From Candidatus Hydrogenedentota bacterium (GTDB taxonomy: Bacteria > Hydrogenedentota > Hydrogenedentia > Hydrogenedentales > SLHB01): a DNA stretch of 43,127 bases. Each line of letters begins with the position of its first letter. The stretch's first letter is position 1. Under the pieces are notes generated by a model. That model was not told where the DNA came from, searched no databases, and saw nothing but the letters and a program-made list of their open reading frames with translations. Made by a program: the position numbers and the translations under genes. Positions 20,663 to 28,643 of the stretch are shown piece by piece. The DNA is taken from NCBI GenBank assembly GCA_020848835.1, contig JADLHJ010000115.1, positions 1 to 43,127 of the forward strand, given 5' to 3'.

Positions 20663-20938
20663 ATGAGCAGTGCACGCGAGCAGCTTGAATCGTTGAACAA
20701 ACAGATTGCGGACTTGACGGCGCGGCGGGATGCGCTGCAAGGGTCTGCGGACTTCATCGATTCGATGGAGGGGAAAACGGAATTGACGGTTTCGCAGTTG
20801 GCGGACCTGATCGCGTCGTATGAGGCGCACAAGGAATTGAAAGCGAGTGAAGCCGCCGCGGTTGACGTCGCGGAGGAGGTTAAAGAAGACGCGCCACTTG
20901 ATGTGGTGGCCGCGCCGTCGCCTAGCGCGAAGGTGTAA
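20663..20938 (+). CDS. Small coiled-coil protein
   Basis: 91 residues. EQLESLNKQIADLTARRDALQGSADFIDSM is a short coiled coil, followed by an acidic Ala/Val/Pro tail. AGGGAGCGG precedes the ATG. It lies directly upstream of the putative scaffold, so an assembly role is plausible. No family recognised. Confidence 0.65.
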   Translation: MSSAREQLESLNKQIADLTARRDALQGSADFIDSMEGKTELTVSQLADLIASYEAHKELKASEAAAVDVAEEVKEDAPLDVVAAPSPSAKV

Positions 20939-20941
20939 AGA

Positions 20942-20994
20942 GCAAAGCGGAGCTTTTCAAGAGCGCGTTACCAAATAGAAATTTGGTAACGAGT
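20942..20994 (+). repeat. Twin-hairpin element, copy 4
   Basis: AAAGC-GGA-GCTTT, then CGTTACCAAAT-AGAA-ATTTGGTAACG (20966-20991). The inner stem is AT here where other copies have GC or GT, with both strands changed. Confidence 0.9.
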
Positions 20995-21054
20995 AATACG
21001 AGAGATGCGCCGCATAAACAGGGCGAGTAGGAATCGCCCGGAAGAGAGGTCTAT

Positions 21055-22005
21055 ATGAGTCTGGATGCGATGGAAACAGCCGCGTATGGCGGCGGGAATG
21101 GCAACGGTGCGGCGATCGCCGAGTTTGTGCCGGTGGACAGCGGGGACATGGACCTGAATGCGCTGGGCGGTAATGCGGCGCGGGTGGACGGGTTTGGCAA
21201 TCGCGCGCCGGAGAACGCGGGTGCGCCGAAGGCAGCGGCCCCGAGCGCGACCCCGGATTACGCGAACGTAATCGATCAGCGTTTCACGGCGTTGCAGCAG
21301 GGCTTTCAACAGCAGTTGCAGCAGCAGTCGCAGACGTTCGTGCACGCGTTGAACGAAGTGGTTTCGCGTTTGACGCCGAGCCAGGCGGCGGCCGTGCAGG
21401 AAGCGGCGGCGGAGCCGGATTCCTTGTTCGCGGGAATTCAGGAGAGCATGGCGGCGGAGGATTGGGCGAGCCTTCCGAATGAGACCAAGCAAGCGCTTCG
21501 CGTGATCGAGGCGCACAACCGCCGGAACTTCGAGACGATTCTTTCGAAACTTCCGAACGGCCAATCGCCGGAGTTGAAGGCGGCGCTGGACAAGGTTGCC
21601 TCGCTGGAAAAGACGTTTACCGAGTCGCAGGAAAAGGCTCGGTTTAACGCGATCGCACAGGAAGCGCAGGCGGCGAAAGCGAAGTACGATCCGGAAGGCA
21701 AGGGCGTGCTCGCGCTGTACCAAGGGAAGATCGCGCAGGCGATTCAGAACCTTGGGATGAACGTGGATGAGGCGATTCGCCATGCGGCGCCGGAAGTGTG
21801 GTTGAAACACGCGTTGCAGGCGGAGCTTGCGAAGGTGACGCCGCAGATTCAGAACGATGCGGTTGCGGCGCTTGTGGGCGGCGGGTTGTTTGGTCCGGGC
21901 GCGCCGAGCGGGGACGGCATCAGGAACCTGAACTATGAGGACGGCGAGACTGCGGCGCAGTCGATGCAGAAGGTTTTGGCAAAGCTTGGGCTAGGGAGGG
22001 GCTAG
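21055..22005 (+). CDS. Putative scaffold protein
   Basis: 316 residues, acidic and helical, with Gln-rich LQQGFQQQLQQQSQTFVHAL around residues 80-100 and long Ala/Glu/Lys helices. A low-complexity N-terminus, large helical content and position immediately before the major capsid gene are the usual marks of a phage scaffold, which guides prohead assembly and is then released. GAGAGG precedes the ATG. Similarity is by architecture only. Confidence 0.65.
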   Translation: MSLDAMETAAYGGGNGNGAAIAEFVPVDSGDMDLNALGGNAARVDGFGNRAPENAGAPKAAAPSATPDYANVIDQRFTALQQGFQQQLQQQSQTFVHALNEVVSRLTPSQAAAVQEAAAEPDSLFAGIQESMAAEDWASLPNETKQALRVIEAHNRRNFETILSKLPNGQSPELKAALDKVASLEKTFTESQEKARFNAIAQEAQAAKAKYDPEGKGVLALYQGKIAQAIQNLGMNVDEAIRHAAPEVWLKHALQAELAKVTPQIQNDAVAALVGGGLFGPGAPSGDGIRNLNYEDGETAAQSMQKVLAKLGLGRG

Positions 22006-22008
22006 TAG

Positions 22009-22068
22009 CAGCGAGGTAGTGAGTAGCGAGATAGTGAGGTAGTTAGGAAGTTAGGCAGTAGTTGAGGC
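22009..22068. repeat. GTAGCGA-type array, copy 4
   Basis: GCGAGGTAGTGAGTAGCGAGATAGTGAGG-like units decaying to GTTAGGAAGTTAGG, between scaffold and capsid genes. Confidence 0.75.
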
Positions 22069-22135
22069 GGCCAGCAGGCACGGTTTGCTTGCGGGCATGT
22101 GGTAACGGCGGCGAGTTGAGGGAATTAGCGTGCGG

Positions 22136-22166
22136 TAGGAACGTTTCAGCGAAACGTTCCTACCTA
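22136..22166. repeat. Long perfect hairpin upstream of the capsid gene
   Basis: GGTAGGAACGTTTC and GAAACGTTCCTACC form a 14-bp stem with loop AGC. It lies 26 bases before the capsid ATG. It could be a dispersed palindrome of host type, an mRNA-stabilising element or a terminator without a U-tract. Confidence 0.7.
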
Positions 22167-22191
22167 CGCGCGGTCATTGGGGAGTAACCAC

Positions 22192-23256
22192 ATGCCGGCT
22201 ACAACGACGAGCGATACCAACATTGCGATCGTGAGCGCAACGTTGGTGCACCGGTCGAAGAAGTATTTCGACGCGATCACGAAACAGTTGCCCTTTTTCT
22301 TCTGGATGATGAGCAAAGGGCGTTATGTGCCGAAGACGGGCCTTCGGTTGGAATGGCCGATTTGGTACAAGCTGAAAGGCGGGGAGTTGTCGTATCAGGG
22401 CTTCGACGTTTTCGCGATGTCGGAGTTCGATGATGTGACGCTTGCGGCCGCGAACTGGAAGTTTTACCACGATTCGATCGTGGTGTTCGGTCCGCACATC
22501 GACGGGATCAACATGGGGCCTGAGCAGGTCTACAATTTCTACGATCAGAAAGAGAAGAGCTGCATCGCGAACTTGCAGCAGAAGTTGTCCACCGACGAGT
22601 ACTCGGACGGTACGGGCAACGGCGGCAAGAACATCACGGGCCTGGGCGCGACGGTGCCGCAGGATCCGACGACGGGAACGCTGTACGGGTTCAACCGCGC
22701 GACGGCGGGGAACGAATTCATGCGTTCGCAGTTGGTGAACCAGGGATCGGGCGGTAACGGCGTTCCGGCGTACACGGGCACGCCGACGGTGTACACGATG
22801 AAGAACGGGATGGATCGCATCTGGCAGCTTTGCGGCCGGTTGAAAATCGGCGACAAGGCGGACCGGTATCCCGATCTGATTCTGTGCAGCGAGGGGTATT
22901 TCCGCGCGTATGGATCGATGCTGAACGATCGGCAGCGGTTCACGGACGTGAAGACGGGCGAGGCCGGTTTCCACAACCTGAAGTACATGAGCGCGACGAT
23001 GATCGACGATCAGGATTGTCCGATCGACACGATCAACGCGGCGGTGGGTGGCCTGAATCCGCAGACGGGCATCTACCTGAATTCGGCGTTCATCGAAAAG
23101 GCGTACATGAAGGCGCGCAACTTCCAGCCCACGAAGATGGCGAAGTTCCCCAATCAGGACGTGTACTACTCGCACGTGTTTGCGGCGCAGGAGAACTTGT
23201 TCCAGGTGTTGCCGAAGCATGGGCGGCACATTGGGATTCTGGAACCGGCGGCGTAG
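22192..23256 (+). CDS. Major capsid protein
   Basis: 354 residues. Position between scaffold and decoration genes, length and composition support the main coat protein. Segments such as FFFWMMSKGRYVPKTGLRLEWPIWYK and FDVFAMSEFDDVTLAAANWKFYHDS resemble the E-loop and spine regions of phage capsid proteins. GGGGAG precedes the ATG at 22192, so the reading frame back to 22177 is not used. No exact family could be named. Confidence 0.8.
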   Translation: MPATTTSDTNIAIVSATLVHRSKKYFDAITKQLPFFFWMMSKGRYVPKTGLRLEWPIWYKLKGGELSYQGFDVFAMSEFDDVTLAAANWKFYHDSIVVFGPHIDGINMGPEQVYNFYDQKEKSCIANLQQKLSTDEYSDGTGNGGKNITGLGATVPQDPTTGTLYGFNRATAGNEFMRSQLVNQGSGGNGVPAYTGTPTVYTMKNGMDRIWQLCGRLKIGDKADRYPDLILCSEGYFRAYGSMLNDRQRFTDVKTGEAGFHNLKYMSATMIDDQDCPIDTINAAVGGLNPQTGIYLNSAFIEKAYMKARNFQPTKMAKFPNQDVYYSHVFAAQENLFQVLPKHGRHIGILEPAA

Positions 23257-23288
23257 TTAGCGTCTAGCGTCTAGCGTTTAGCGTCTCG
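23257..23288. repeat. GCGTCTA heptamer array, copy 1
   Basis: GCGTCTA, GCGTCTA, GCGTTTA, GCGTCTC. A near-identical array occurs at 37308-37336 and a single unit near 42895. Confidence 0.85.
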
Positions 23289-23359
23289 CGGAGGGGATGC
23301 GACGGTGGCGTGGAGAGTTGAGTAAATACAACGGCGCTTGTGCGCCTTGGAGGAATTAC

Positions 23360-23794
23360 ATGAACAGTGGAATGGCGAGTGCGGATACCGATGCGGTAGA
23401 CGCACAAGACAAGGAATATACGTACGGGAAGAACGGCGAATCTTCCGCGCTGGTAGCGGGGTCGGTCGTGTGCGTCGATATCACGGCGGCGGACGGGATT
23501 ACGTTCAAGTTGCCGTCCGCGGCGAATATCGGGATGCCGCTGGGCGTGCTTGAAGAAGCGGTCAACGCCGGCGCGTACACGTCGAAGATCGTGCGCAAGG
23601 GCGTGGTGACGGCGCGCGTATTGGGTCACGCGAACATGGACGCCGGCGCTTCGCTGAAACTGGTTGCGGGACAGCGCTACTTCGCGCTGGCCAATCAGGC
23701 GGTAACGGCGGGCGAGGCGCGTCCGATCGCGGTGATTTTCGCGGCGTACACGACAACGTCGGACGCGGCGAAGTCGGTGTACGTGGATTTCTAG
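23360..23794 (+). CDS. Capsid decoration-like protein
   Basis: 144 residues, beta-rich: SSALVAGSVVCVDITAADGITFKLPSAANIGMPLGVLEEAVNAG and later SKIVRKGVVTARVLGHANMDAGASLKLVAGQRYFALA. Small beta proteins directly after the major capsid gene usually coat the head. GGAGGAATTAC immediately precedes the ATG at 23360, a very good ribosome-binding site. Confidence 0.65.
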   Translation: MNSGMASADTDAVDAQDKEYTYGKNGESSALVAGSVVCVDITAADGITFKLPSAANIGMPLGVLEEAVNAGAYTSKIVRKGVVTARVLGHANMDAGASLKLVAGQRYFALANQAVTAGEARPIAVIFAAYTTTSDAAKSVYVDF

Positions 23795-23821
23795 CACAAG
23801 CGCGAATTGCGCAACGTGATA

Positions 23822-23853
23822 GCCCTGGGCCGTGCGGTTGCGCGGCCCAGGGC
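23822..23853 (+). terminator. GC-rich hairpin after the decoration gene
   Basis: GCCCTGGGCCG (23822-23832) and CGGCCCAGGGC (23843-23853), an 11-bp stem. No U-tract follows. It precedes twin-hairpin copy 5, so two structured elements stand in tandem after the highly expressed head genes. Confidence 0.45.
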
Positions 23854-23860
23854 GAAGATC

Positions 23861-23911
23861 AAAGCAGAGCTTTTCAAGAGCGCGTTACCAAGCGGGAGCT
23901 TGGTAACGAGA
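23861..23911 (+). repeat. Twin-hairpin element, copy 5
   Basis: AAAGC-AGA-GCTTT, then CGTTACCAAGC-GGGA-GCTTGGTAACG (23883-23908), in the gap before the coiled-coil structural gene. Confidence 0.9.
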
Positions 23912-23930
23912 ATACTTAAGGAGATCGAGT

Positions 23931-24611
23931 ATGGCAGAGCGAACAGTTAAACCGCCGGCGGGTGCGGACGCGAAGCCGGATGCGGGTAGCGCCGAGGAGG
24001 CCGCGAAGGCGGCGATCGAGGCGGACGCGGCGGCGATCGTGGCGGGGCATGGGATCGGGATTGACGATCCGGAGTTCAAGCCTACGCTGGTTTCGGCGAG
24101 TCCGGTACAGATGCATCCGAAGGCGAATTATTTTCCGGAGGGCGTTGCGCCGCCTCCGGGTCCGGCGAAACCGCCGAAGCCGTTTCAGTCGGCGTACACC
24201 GAGGAAGAGCGGTTGCAGATGGTGTTGACGCAGGCACGGCGGGAAGTGCTGGCGGCGGACAAAGACATCGAAGAAGCGCGGCGCGAGATTGCGATGGCGA
24301 ACCCCGCAATCGAGGCGGCGACGGCGGCGGTGTCGGCCGCGGGCGATAACGTGGAAGCGCGTGAGAAGGCGGAGCGTTCGCTTGCGGATGCGCGGAATGC
24401 GTTGGAGCGCGCGAACCAGAAGGGCGCGAAGGCGGTGAACCGTAAGCAGGAGAACACGCTGCTGATCACGGGCACGGAGTCTTTGCTTGCGGAGGAAACG
24501 GCGAAGAACGCGCGGCAGAAGTTGCGGATGGAGCGTTGGCAGCGGGGCGAAGCGCCGTTGTCGCGGGAGGAGGAGGACGTGGTGTTGGGGCTTGTGCCGG
24601 CGGCGGTTTAG
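23931..24611 (+). CDS. Coiled-coil structural protein, unknown
   Basis: 226 residues. An Ala/Pro-rich N-terminus, then a long charged helix (YTEEERLQMVLTQARREVLAADKDIEEARREIA, AEEKAERSL-type heptads) predicted to form a coiled coil, and a short C-terminal helix. AAGGAG precedes the ATG. It lies between head and connector genes and is likely a virion or assembly protein. No family recognised. Confidence 0.6.
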   Translation: MAERTVKPPAGADAKPDAGSAEEAAKAAIEADAAAIVAGHGIGIDDPEFKPTLVSASPVQMHPKANYFPEGVAPPPGPAKPPKPFQSAYTEEERLQMVLTQARREVLAADKDIEEARREIAMANPAIEAATAAVSAAGDNVEAREKAERSLADARNALERANQKGAKAVNRKQENTLLITGTESLLAEETAKNARQKLRMERWQRGEAPLSREEEDVVLGLVPAAV

Positions 24612-24620
24612 TCGATTCAC

Positions 24621-24655
24621 GCGTAACGAGTACGAGTGACGAGCACGAGCACGAA
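24621..24655. repeat. CGAGTA/CGAGCA tandem repeat
   Basis: GTAACGAGTACGAGTGACGAGCACGAGCACG-like units of 6-7 bases, a family not seen elsewhere in the window. Confidence 0.7.
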
Positions 24656-24671
24656 TTAGAGGTTGGTCTCC

Positions 24672-25253
24672 ATGACGTTTCTTGAGATTTATACGGAAGG
24701 TTTCGATCGGATGGGGGTCGGGGTGTCCGAGGCGGACGCGGAAGACCTTGCGATGATGAAACGGTTCGCGAATGAGGCGGCGCAGTATGTTGCCGTTGCG
24801 TTGCGTCTTCCGGAGCTTGAGAAGTCGGCGGGGATTACGTTTCAGACTAGCGGGTTGACGGCGCTGCCGTCGTGGGTGGCCGCGGTGACTTATGTGTTGA
24901 ATGCGAGCGGTGTGCCGTTGGATATGAAGACGCGCACCAACTTCAACGATTTGTACCGGGGCGACACGACGGCGGCGACGGACCCGAGCGCGTGTTGCGT
25001 GGAGGGGATGGATGCGTCGGGGAATTTGCAGGTGCGGACGTGGCCGGTCATCAACTCGACGCGCGCGGGCACGGTGGAGGGGATGCGTCGTATTGCGGTG
25101 ATGGTTGCGGATGGGGATGTGCCGGAGATTCCGAGCGAGAAGCATTTTTTGATTGTGGATCGGATGGTTGCGTTGTTCCGGGAGTGGGAGGAGAGCGAGG
25201 CGGTTGGGGTTGCGCAGAGCCGGAGCGAGAGCGGGATTCAGCGAGTTTCCTAA
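24672..25253 (+). CDS. Head-tail connector (adaptor) protein
   Basis: 193 residues. MTFLEIYTEGFDRMGVGVSEADAEDLAMMKRFANEAAQYVAVALRLPEL has the helix order of phage adaptor proteins that bind beneath the portal. A beta-rich middle (FQTSGLTALPSWVAAVTYVLNASGVPL) and a C-terminal helix follow. GAGG lies about 10 bases before the ATG at 24672. Confidence 0.65.
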   Translation: MTFLEIYTEGFDRMGVGVSEADAEDLAMMKRFANEAAQYVAVALRLPELEKSAGITFQTSGLTALPSWVAAVTYVLNASGVPLDMKTRTNFNDLYRGDTTAATDPSACCVEGMDASGNLQVRTWPVINSTRAGTVEGMRRIAVMVADGDVPEIPSEKHFLIVDRMVALFREWEESEAVGVAQSRSESGIQRVS

Positions 25254-25279
25254 CCACGGAGACACGGAGAACACGGAGC
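25253..25279 (+). repeat. ACGGAGAC-type array, copy 2, used as ribosome-binding site
   Basis: CCACGGAGACACGGAGAACACGGAG, split here only by unit: three ACGGAG words. The last GGAG (25275-25278) stands 3 bases before the ATG at 25282. Confidence 0.8.
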
Positions 25280-25281
25280 TT

Positions 25282-25557
25282 ATGAATACGAGCGATACAA
25301 TCAAGTTGCCGGAGGGGCGGTTCGATTCGCTGGGTTGGCTGGCGTTTTCGGGGGCGTGTGCGGGGAATGTGTTGTTGGAGAAGTTGCGGGAGGCGATGGC
25401 GTTGGCGGCGTCTTGGGAGAAGCGTTGCAGCGAGGCGGCGGCGCGGTATGCGAGCGAGATGGAGCGTCACGCGGATACGCGGGATGAGTTGGCTTCGATG
25501 AAGTCTGCGGCGGCGCGGAATGCGGAGCGGATTTTGAAGCGGAAGAAAAAGAAATAG
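25282..25557 (+). CDS. Small helical protein, unknown
   Basis: 91 residues: MNTSDTIKLPEGRFDSLGWLAFSG, then a charged helix (LREAMALAASWEKRCSEAAARYASEMERHADTRDELASM) and a Lys-rich end (KRKKKK). The ribosome-binding site comes from the ACGGAG repeat. Possibly a virion assembly factor. No family recognised. Confidence 0.6.
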   Translation: MNTSDTIKLPEGRFDSLGWLAFSGACAGNVLLEKLREAMALAASWEKRCSEAAARYASEMERHADTRDELASMKSAAARNAERILKRKKKK

Positions 25558-25558
25558 A

Positions 25559-25644
25559 CCGCGGATTGGACGGATCGGACGGATCGAACGCGGATAAGAC
25601 GAATACATTTTTAGCCGCAAAAGAACGCAAAGAACACAAAGAAG
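25559..25644. repeat. GGATCGGAC-type and CGCAAAGAAC-type repeats
   Basis: CGGATTGGACGGATCGGACGGATCG-like units (25559-25603), followed by GCCGCAAAAGAACGCAAAG/AACACAAAGAA (25613-25644). Related first-type arrays occur near 34090 and 35858. Confidence 0.7.
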
Positions 25645-25664
25645 TTTTGAGAGGAAGGGAACGC

Positions 25665-26015
25665 ATGAAGGTTGTTTATATCGCGGGGCCGTATCGCGGG
25701 GTGAATTCGTGGGAGATGGAGAAGAACATCCGTCGCGCGGAGGCGCTTGCGATGCAGGTGTGGCAGTCGGGGTTGGTGGCGTTGTGTCCGCATACGAACG
25801 CGCGGTATTCGTTTGGGGTTGGGCCTGATTCGATGTGGCTGGATGGCGATATCGAAATGATGAAGCGTTGCGATGCGGTGTTGTTTACGGAGGATTGGGA
25901 GCGGAGTGAGGGCGCGCGGACGGAATACAAGGTTGCGCAGGAGTGCGGGATTCCGTGTTTCTTCACGTTGGAGGAATTGTTGGTTGAGGCGGAGGCTTTG
26001 GGGAAGACCGCCTAA
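25665..26015 (+). CDS. DUF4406 / nucleoside 2-deoxyribosyltransferase-like protein
   Basis: 116 residues. VYIAGPYRGVNSWEMEKNIRRAEALAMQVWQSG, CPHTNARYSFG, WLDGDIEMMKRCDAVLFTEDWERSEGARTE and an alternating Rossmann-like order are characteristic of DUF4406 and related NDT-fold proteins. These act on, or are predicted to act on, N-glycosidic bonds of nucleotides. It is unusual inside a structural operon. A role in DNA or nucleotide modification is possible but unproven. GGAAGG precedes the ATG. The stop codon sits in the loop of a CCGCCT/AGGCGG hairpin (26008-26021). Confidence 0.8.
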   Translation: MKVVYIAGPYRGVNSWEMEKNIRRAEALAMQVWQSGLVALCPHTNARYSFGVGPDSMWLDGDIEMMKRCDAVLFTEDWERSEGARTEYKVAQECGIPCFFTLEELLVEAEALGKTA

Positions 26016-26021
26016 AGGCGG
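26008..26021. repeat. CCGCCT-AA-AGGCGG hairpin at stop codon
   Basis: The TAA stop of the DUF4406 gene is formed by the hairpin's loop and edge. The element may be another dispersed palindrome. Confidence 0.5.
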
Positions 26022-26079
26022 AACTCCAAGTGCGCAAGGCAACCCGCGCGGCGTTGCGCGAACGACTAGGAGCTTATAA

Positions 26080-26391
26080 ATGATTACCGATCCTGAAGTT
26101 GTAAAATTTGTGAACGAGCAGTTGCACCCCATTGCCGAGCGTATCCGCGCGGATAAAGTGCAGTTGAAGGCCGCTTTCGTAGCGTGGCAGTTGAAAATCG
26201 TTGACAAAGTGCCTGCAGACGATAAAGAAATACTCGAGGACGGGCGCGACAAAGAAGGCGTGACACGCCTGTCCGGTGCAGATCTACACGCATTCATCAA
26301 CGTGTTGACGAAATACAACATTGTTGGCGACGAGATCGGCATCGACGACATTGTGGAAAAACTCTGCGTGCGACCGCTCGAAGTGAGATAG
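26080..26391 (+). CDS. Small protein at the start of the tail-fibre module
   Basis: 103 residues, mixed alpha: VVKFVNEQLHPIAERIRADKVQLKAAFVAWQL and DLHAFINVLTKYNIVGDEIGIDDIVEKL. AGGAGCTTATAA precedes the ATG. From here to about 28.6 kb codon choice is visibly less G-ending than in neighbouring genes. No family recognised. Confidence 0.65.
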   Translation: MITDPEVVKFVNEQLHPIAERIRADKVQLKAAFVAWQLKIVDKVPADDKEILEDGRDKEGVTRLSGADLHAFINVLTKYNIVGDEIGIDDIVEKLCVRPLEVR

Positions 26392-26394
26392 TCA

Positions 26395-27501
26395 GTGGCG
26401 ACGTACTATGTAGACCCTGTTTCTGGAAGCGACGGCGCTGCTGGCACGTCGTTCGGCGCTGCGTGGGCGACCACACAGAAGGCCGTTGATACCGCTGTGG
26501 CTGGCGATATCGTGTACCTCTGCGCAACGGGCGAAGAGTCGATTACCGCCAAGATTGACATGGACACCAACGCGGGCGGGGCAATCACGCCGATTCGATT
26601 CATTGCAGCCAATTCCAGCGGCATGGTGGACGGTACGAAGTACACCATAAAAGCAACGTCGGCGATAACCGCCATACTCGACTTCGCGGCTGCGAGCGAT
26701 TACACGATTTGGCGCGGCGTGGTCTTCAACGGCAACTCTAATGCCACTTACTGCATCTACAACAATGTGGACGGTAGCGGGCCGCACGTCTTTCGTGGTT
26801 GCACCATGAAGAACGCTACAAGTCACGGGGTCTACGTTCGCGGGGCGACCGGCACATACGAGTGGCAGTTCTACAATTGCCGCATCACAGCTAACGGCGG
26901 CTCCGGTCTAGCGCATTCGACGGGCAACCGTGGACAGATGTTTTTGTTCGGGTGTTCCGTAGACAACAACACCGCCAACGGATGGCTGCTAGACAAAAAT
27001 CTATGCGTGGCGGATACCTGTCTCTTTTACCGAAACGGCAGCGACGGTATCGAGATGGGGTCAAACAGCGACTATAGCTCTGTCATGCAATGCACGTTCT
27101 ACCTGAACGCGCACGCGGGCATCGAACTATTCAACGCGACATCGCGCGAGCATTATCAAATTGCACAAAACTCCTTCGTGTCAAACGGCACCTACGGTAT
27201 CAAGTTCCAAACCGGCAACGAGTTTACGGCGCTCTACTGCGACTACAACCACGCCTACAACAACACCAGTGGCGCGACAGACCTCAGCGGCAACCTGCTA
27301 CCCGGATACAGCAACCAGACGGGCGACCCACTGTTTATTGCAGTGGGCGCAGGCTCAGAGGATTTCAGACTTGCGGCGGGATCGCCGCTTATCGGCGCTG
27401 GCCTTAACGGTACAAACATCGGCGCGATGGGGCAATACCCAAGCGCCGCAGGCGGCGGCGGGATTCCAGTGATCGGCGGCAGAGTCGCACGGAGATCATA
27501 G
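26395..27501 (+). CDS. Right-handed beta-helix tail protein
   Basis: 368 residues, GTG start 3 bases after the previous stop. YYVDPVSGSDGAAGTSFGAAWATTQKAVDTAVAGDIVYLCATG is the usual entry of pectate-lyase-like parallel beta-helices (DUF1565-like). Regular short strand turns follow (NGNSNATYCIYNNVDGSGP, GVYVRGATGTYEWQFYNC). Likely tailspike or receptor-binding part with possible glycan binding. No catalytic residues could be assigned. Confidence 0.75.
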   Translation: MATYYVDPVSGSDGAAGTSFGAAWATTQKAVDTAVAGDIVYLCATGEESITAKIDMDTNAGGAITPIRFIAANSSGMVDGTKYTIKATSAITAILDFAAASDYTIWRGVVFNGNSNATYCIYNNVDGSGPHVFRGCTMKNATSHGVYVRGATGTYEWQFYNCRITANGGSGLAHSTGNRGQMFLFGCSVDNNTANGWLLDKNLCVADTCLFYRNGSDGIEMGSNSDYSSVMQCTFYLNAHAGIELFNATSREHYQIAQNSFVSNGTYGIKFQTGNEFTALYCDYNHAYNNTSGATDLSGNLLPGYSNQTGDPLFIAVGAGSEDFRLAAGSPLIGAGLNGTNIGAMGQYPSAAGGGGIPVIGGRVARRS

Positions 27502-28392
27502 ATGGCAAATGAAATAAGTCATAGGCACAGCGCGACGGGTGAAACGCTGTACTTCACGATTCGGAATACCGCGCGGCAGATGTGGAACACGGCGGGCACG
27601 CCGAACTTCGAGACGCTCACCGTCGCCAATTGGGGCGACTACGATGTGGCGCTTTCCGAGTCGCCTGCATCATCGTATTTCTTTGCAGGCACCTTTCCGG
27701 CTATCTCCGGCAACATGATTGCGGGCTGGTACTGGGTTGATGTGTTCAAGCGTGCGGGCGGTTCTCCGGCAATCAGTGACGCCTTGCAAGCCTCTTACTT
27801 TGGCTATTGGGACGGAACCACGTTCAAGTGGTGGGCGGATGACACGGTTGCTTTGGCCGGGGGTGTGCAGAGCGCGACCGATCTTAAAGACTTCGCGGAT
27901 GACGGCTACGACCCATCCACGCACAAGGTGCAGGGATTAGTATTGGCGGATACCGTTACCACACTCACAAATGATCCAACGGGCGTTGGGACGCTACTCA
28001 CGCGCCTAAGCTCCGCGCGTGCAGGATACCTGGACAATCTGAGCGCGGGCGCGGTGGCCCTGGCCTCACAGATTCTTGACGCGGCGGGCATCCGTTCTGC
28101 CGTTGGGCTTGCAAATGCAAACCTCGACACACAGATCGGACTTGTCGCCACTGCATCGAAGCTCCTGAAGTACTTCCAGCTACTTCTACGTAAAGATGCG
28201 GCGATTGCCACGGACAACGCGACGGAACTCACTGCGATCAACGCTAACGGCGGGTCCGGCGCTGGCGCGTTTGCGAATACCACGGATTCGGTTGAGGCGA
28301 TACGTGATCGTAATGATGAGGTGAAGACAGATACCGCTGGCGTAAAACTCGTGACAGACAAGGTCGATACCATACTGGAGTTGATTCCGTAA
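27502..28392 (+). CDS. Tail-fibre/baseplate-like protein
   Basis: 296 residues, starting directly after the beta-helix stop. The N-terminal beta region (ETLYFTIRNTARQMWNTAGTPNFETL... AGWYWVDVFKRAGGSPAISDAL) resembles BppU-type fibre-attachment domains. The C-terminus is helical (AIRDRNDEVKTDTAGVKLVTDKVDTILELIP), possibly a trimeric coiled coil. Its TAA overlaps the next ATG. Confidence 0.65.
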   Translation: MANEISHRHSATGETLYFTIRNTARQMWNTAGTPNFETLTVANWGDYDVALSESPASSYFFAGTFPAISGNMIAGWYWVDVFKRAGGSPAISDALQASYFGYWDGTTFKWWADDTVALAGGVQSATDLKDFADDGYDPSTHKVQGLVLADTVTTLTNDPTGVGTLLTRLSSARAGYLDNLSAGAVALASQILDAAGIRSAVGLANANLDTQIGLVATASKLLKYFQLLLRKDAAIATDNATELTAINANGGSGAGAFANTTDSVEAIRDRNDEVKTDTAGVKLVTDKVDTILELIP

Positions 28393-28640
28393 TGGCGTAC
28401 CGATTCAAAGCGCGATCCACGACGCCGGGTGAGTACAGGTTTGCGACAACCGTGCTACAAAACTTGATTGCGCTTTCGGATATTCGCAGTGGCACCGGGC
28501 GTGGCGATGGCGGTATTGGCACATGCGCGGTTCCTGCTGCAACCGATGTGCGGACAGGCGTTGCAGTCGATAACACAACGGGCAGTTACGGCGGCGGTGG
28601 ATCGGTGGATTATCCCGACGCCATGACGTTTGGAGATTAG
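28392..28640 (+). CDS. Small tail-module protein, unknown
   Basis: 82 residues beginning by TAATG overlap. Beta-like N-terminus (MAYRFKARSTTPGEYRFATTVLQNLIAL) and Gly-rich C-terminus. Probably a small structural protein of the fibre module. Confidence 0.55.
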   Translation: MAYRFKARSTTPGEYRFATTVLQNLIALSDIRSGTGRGDGGIGTCAVPAATDVRTGVAVDNTTGSYGGGGSVDYPDAMTFGD

Positions 28641-28643
28641 GGC

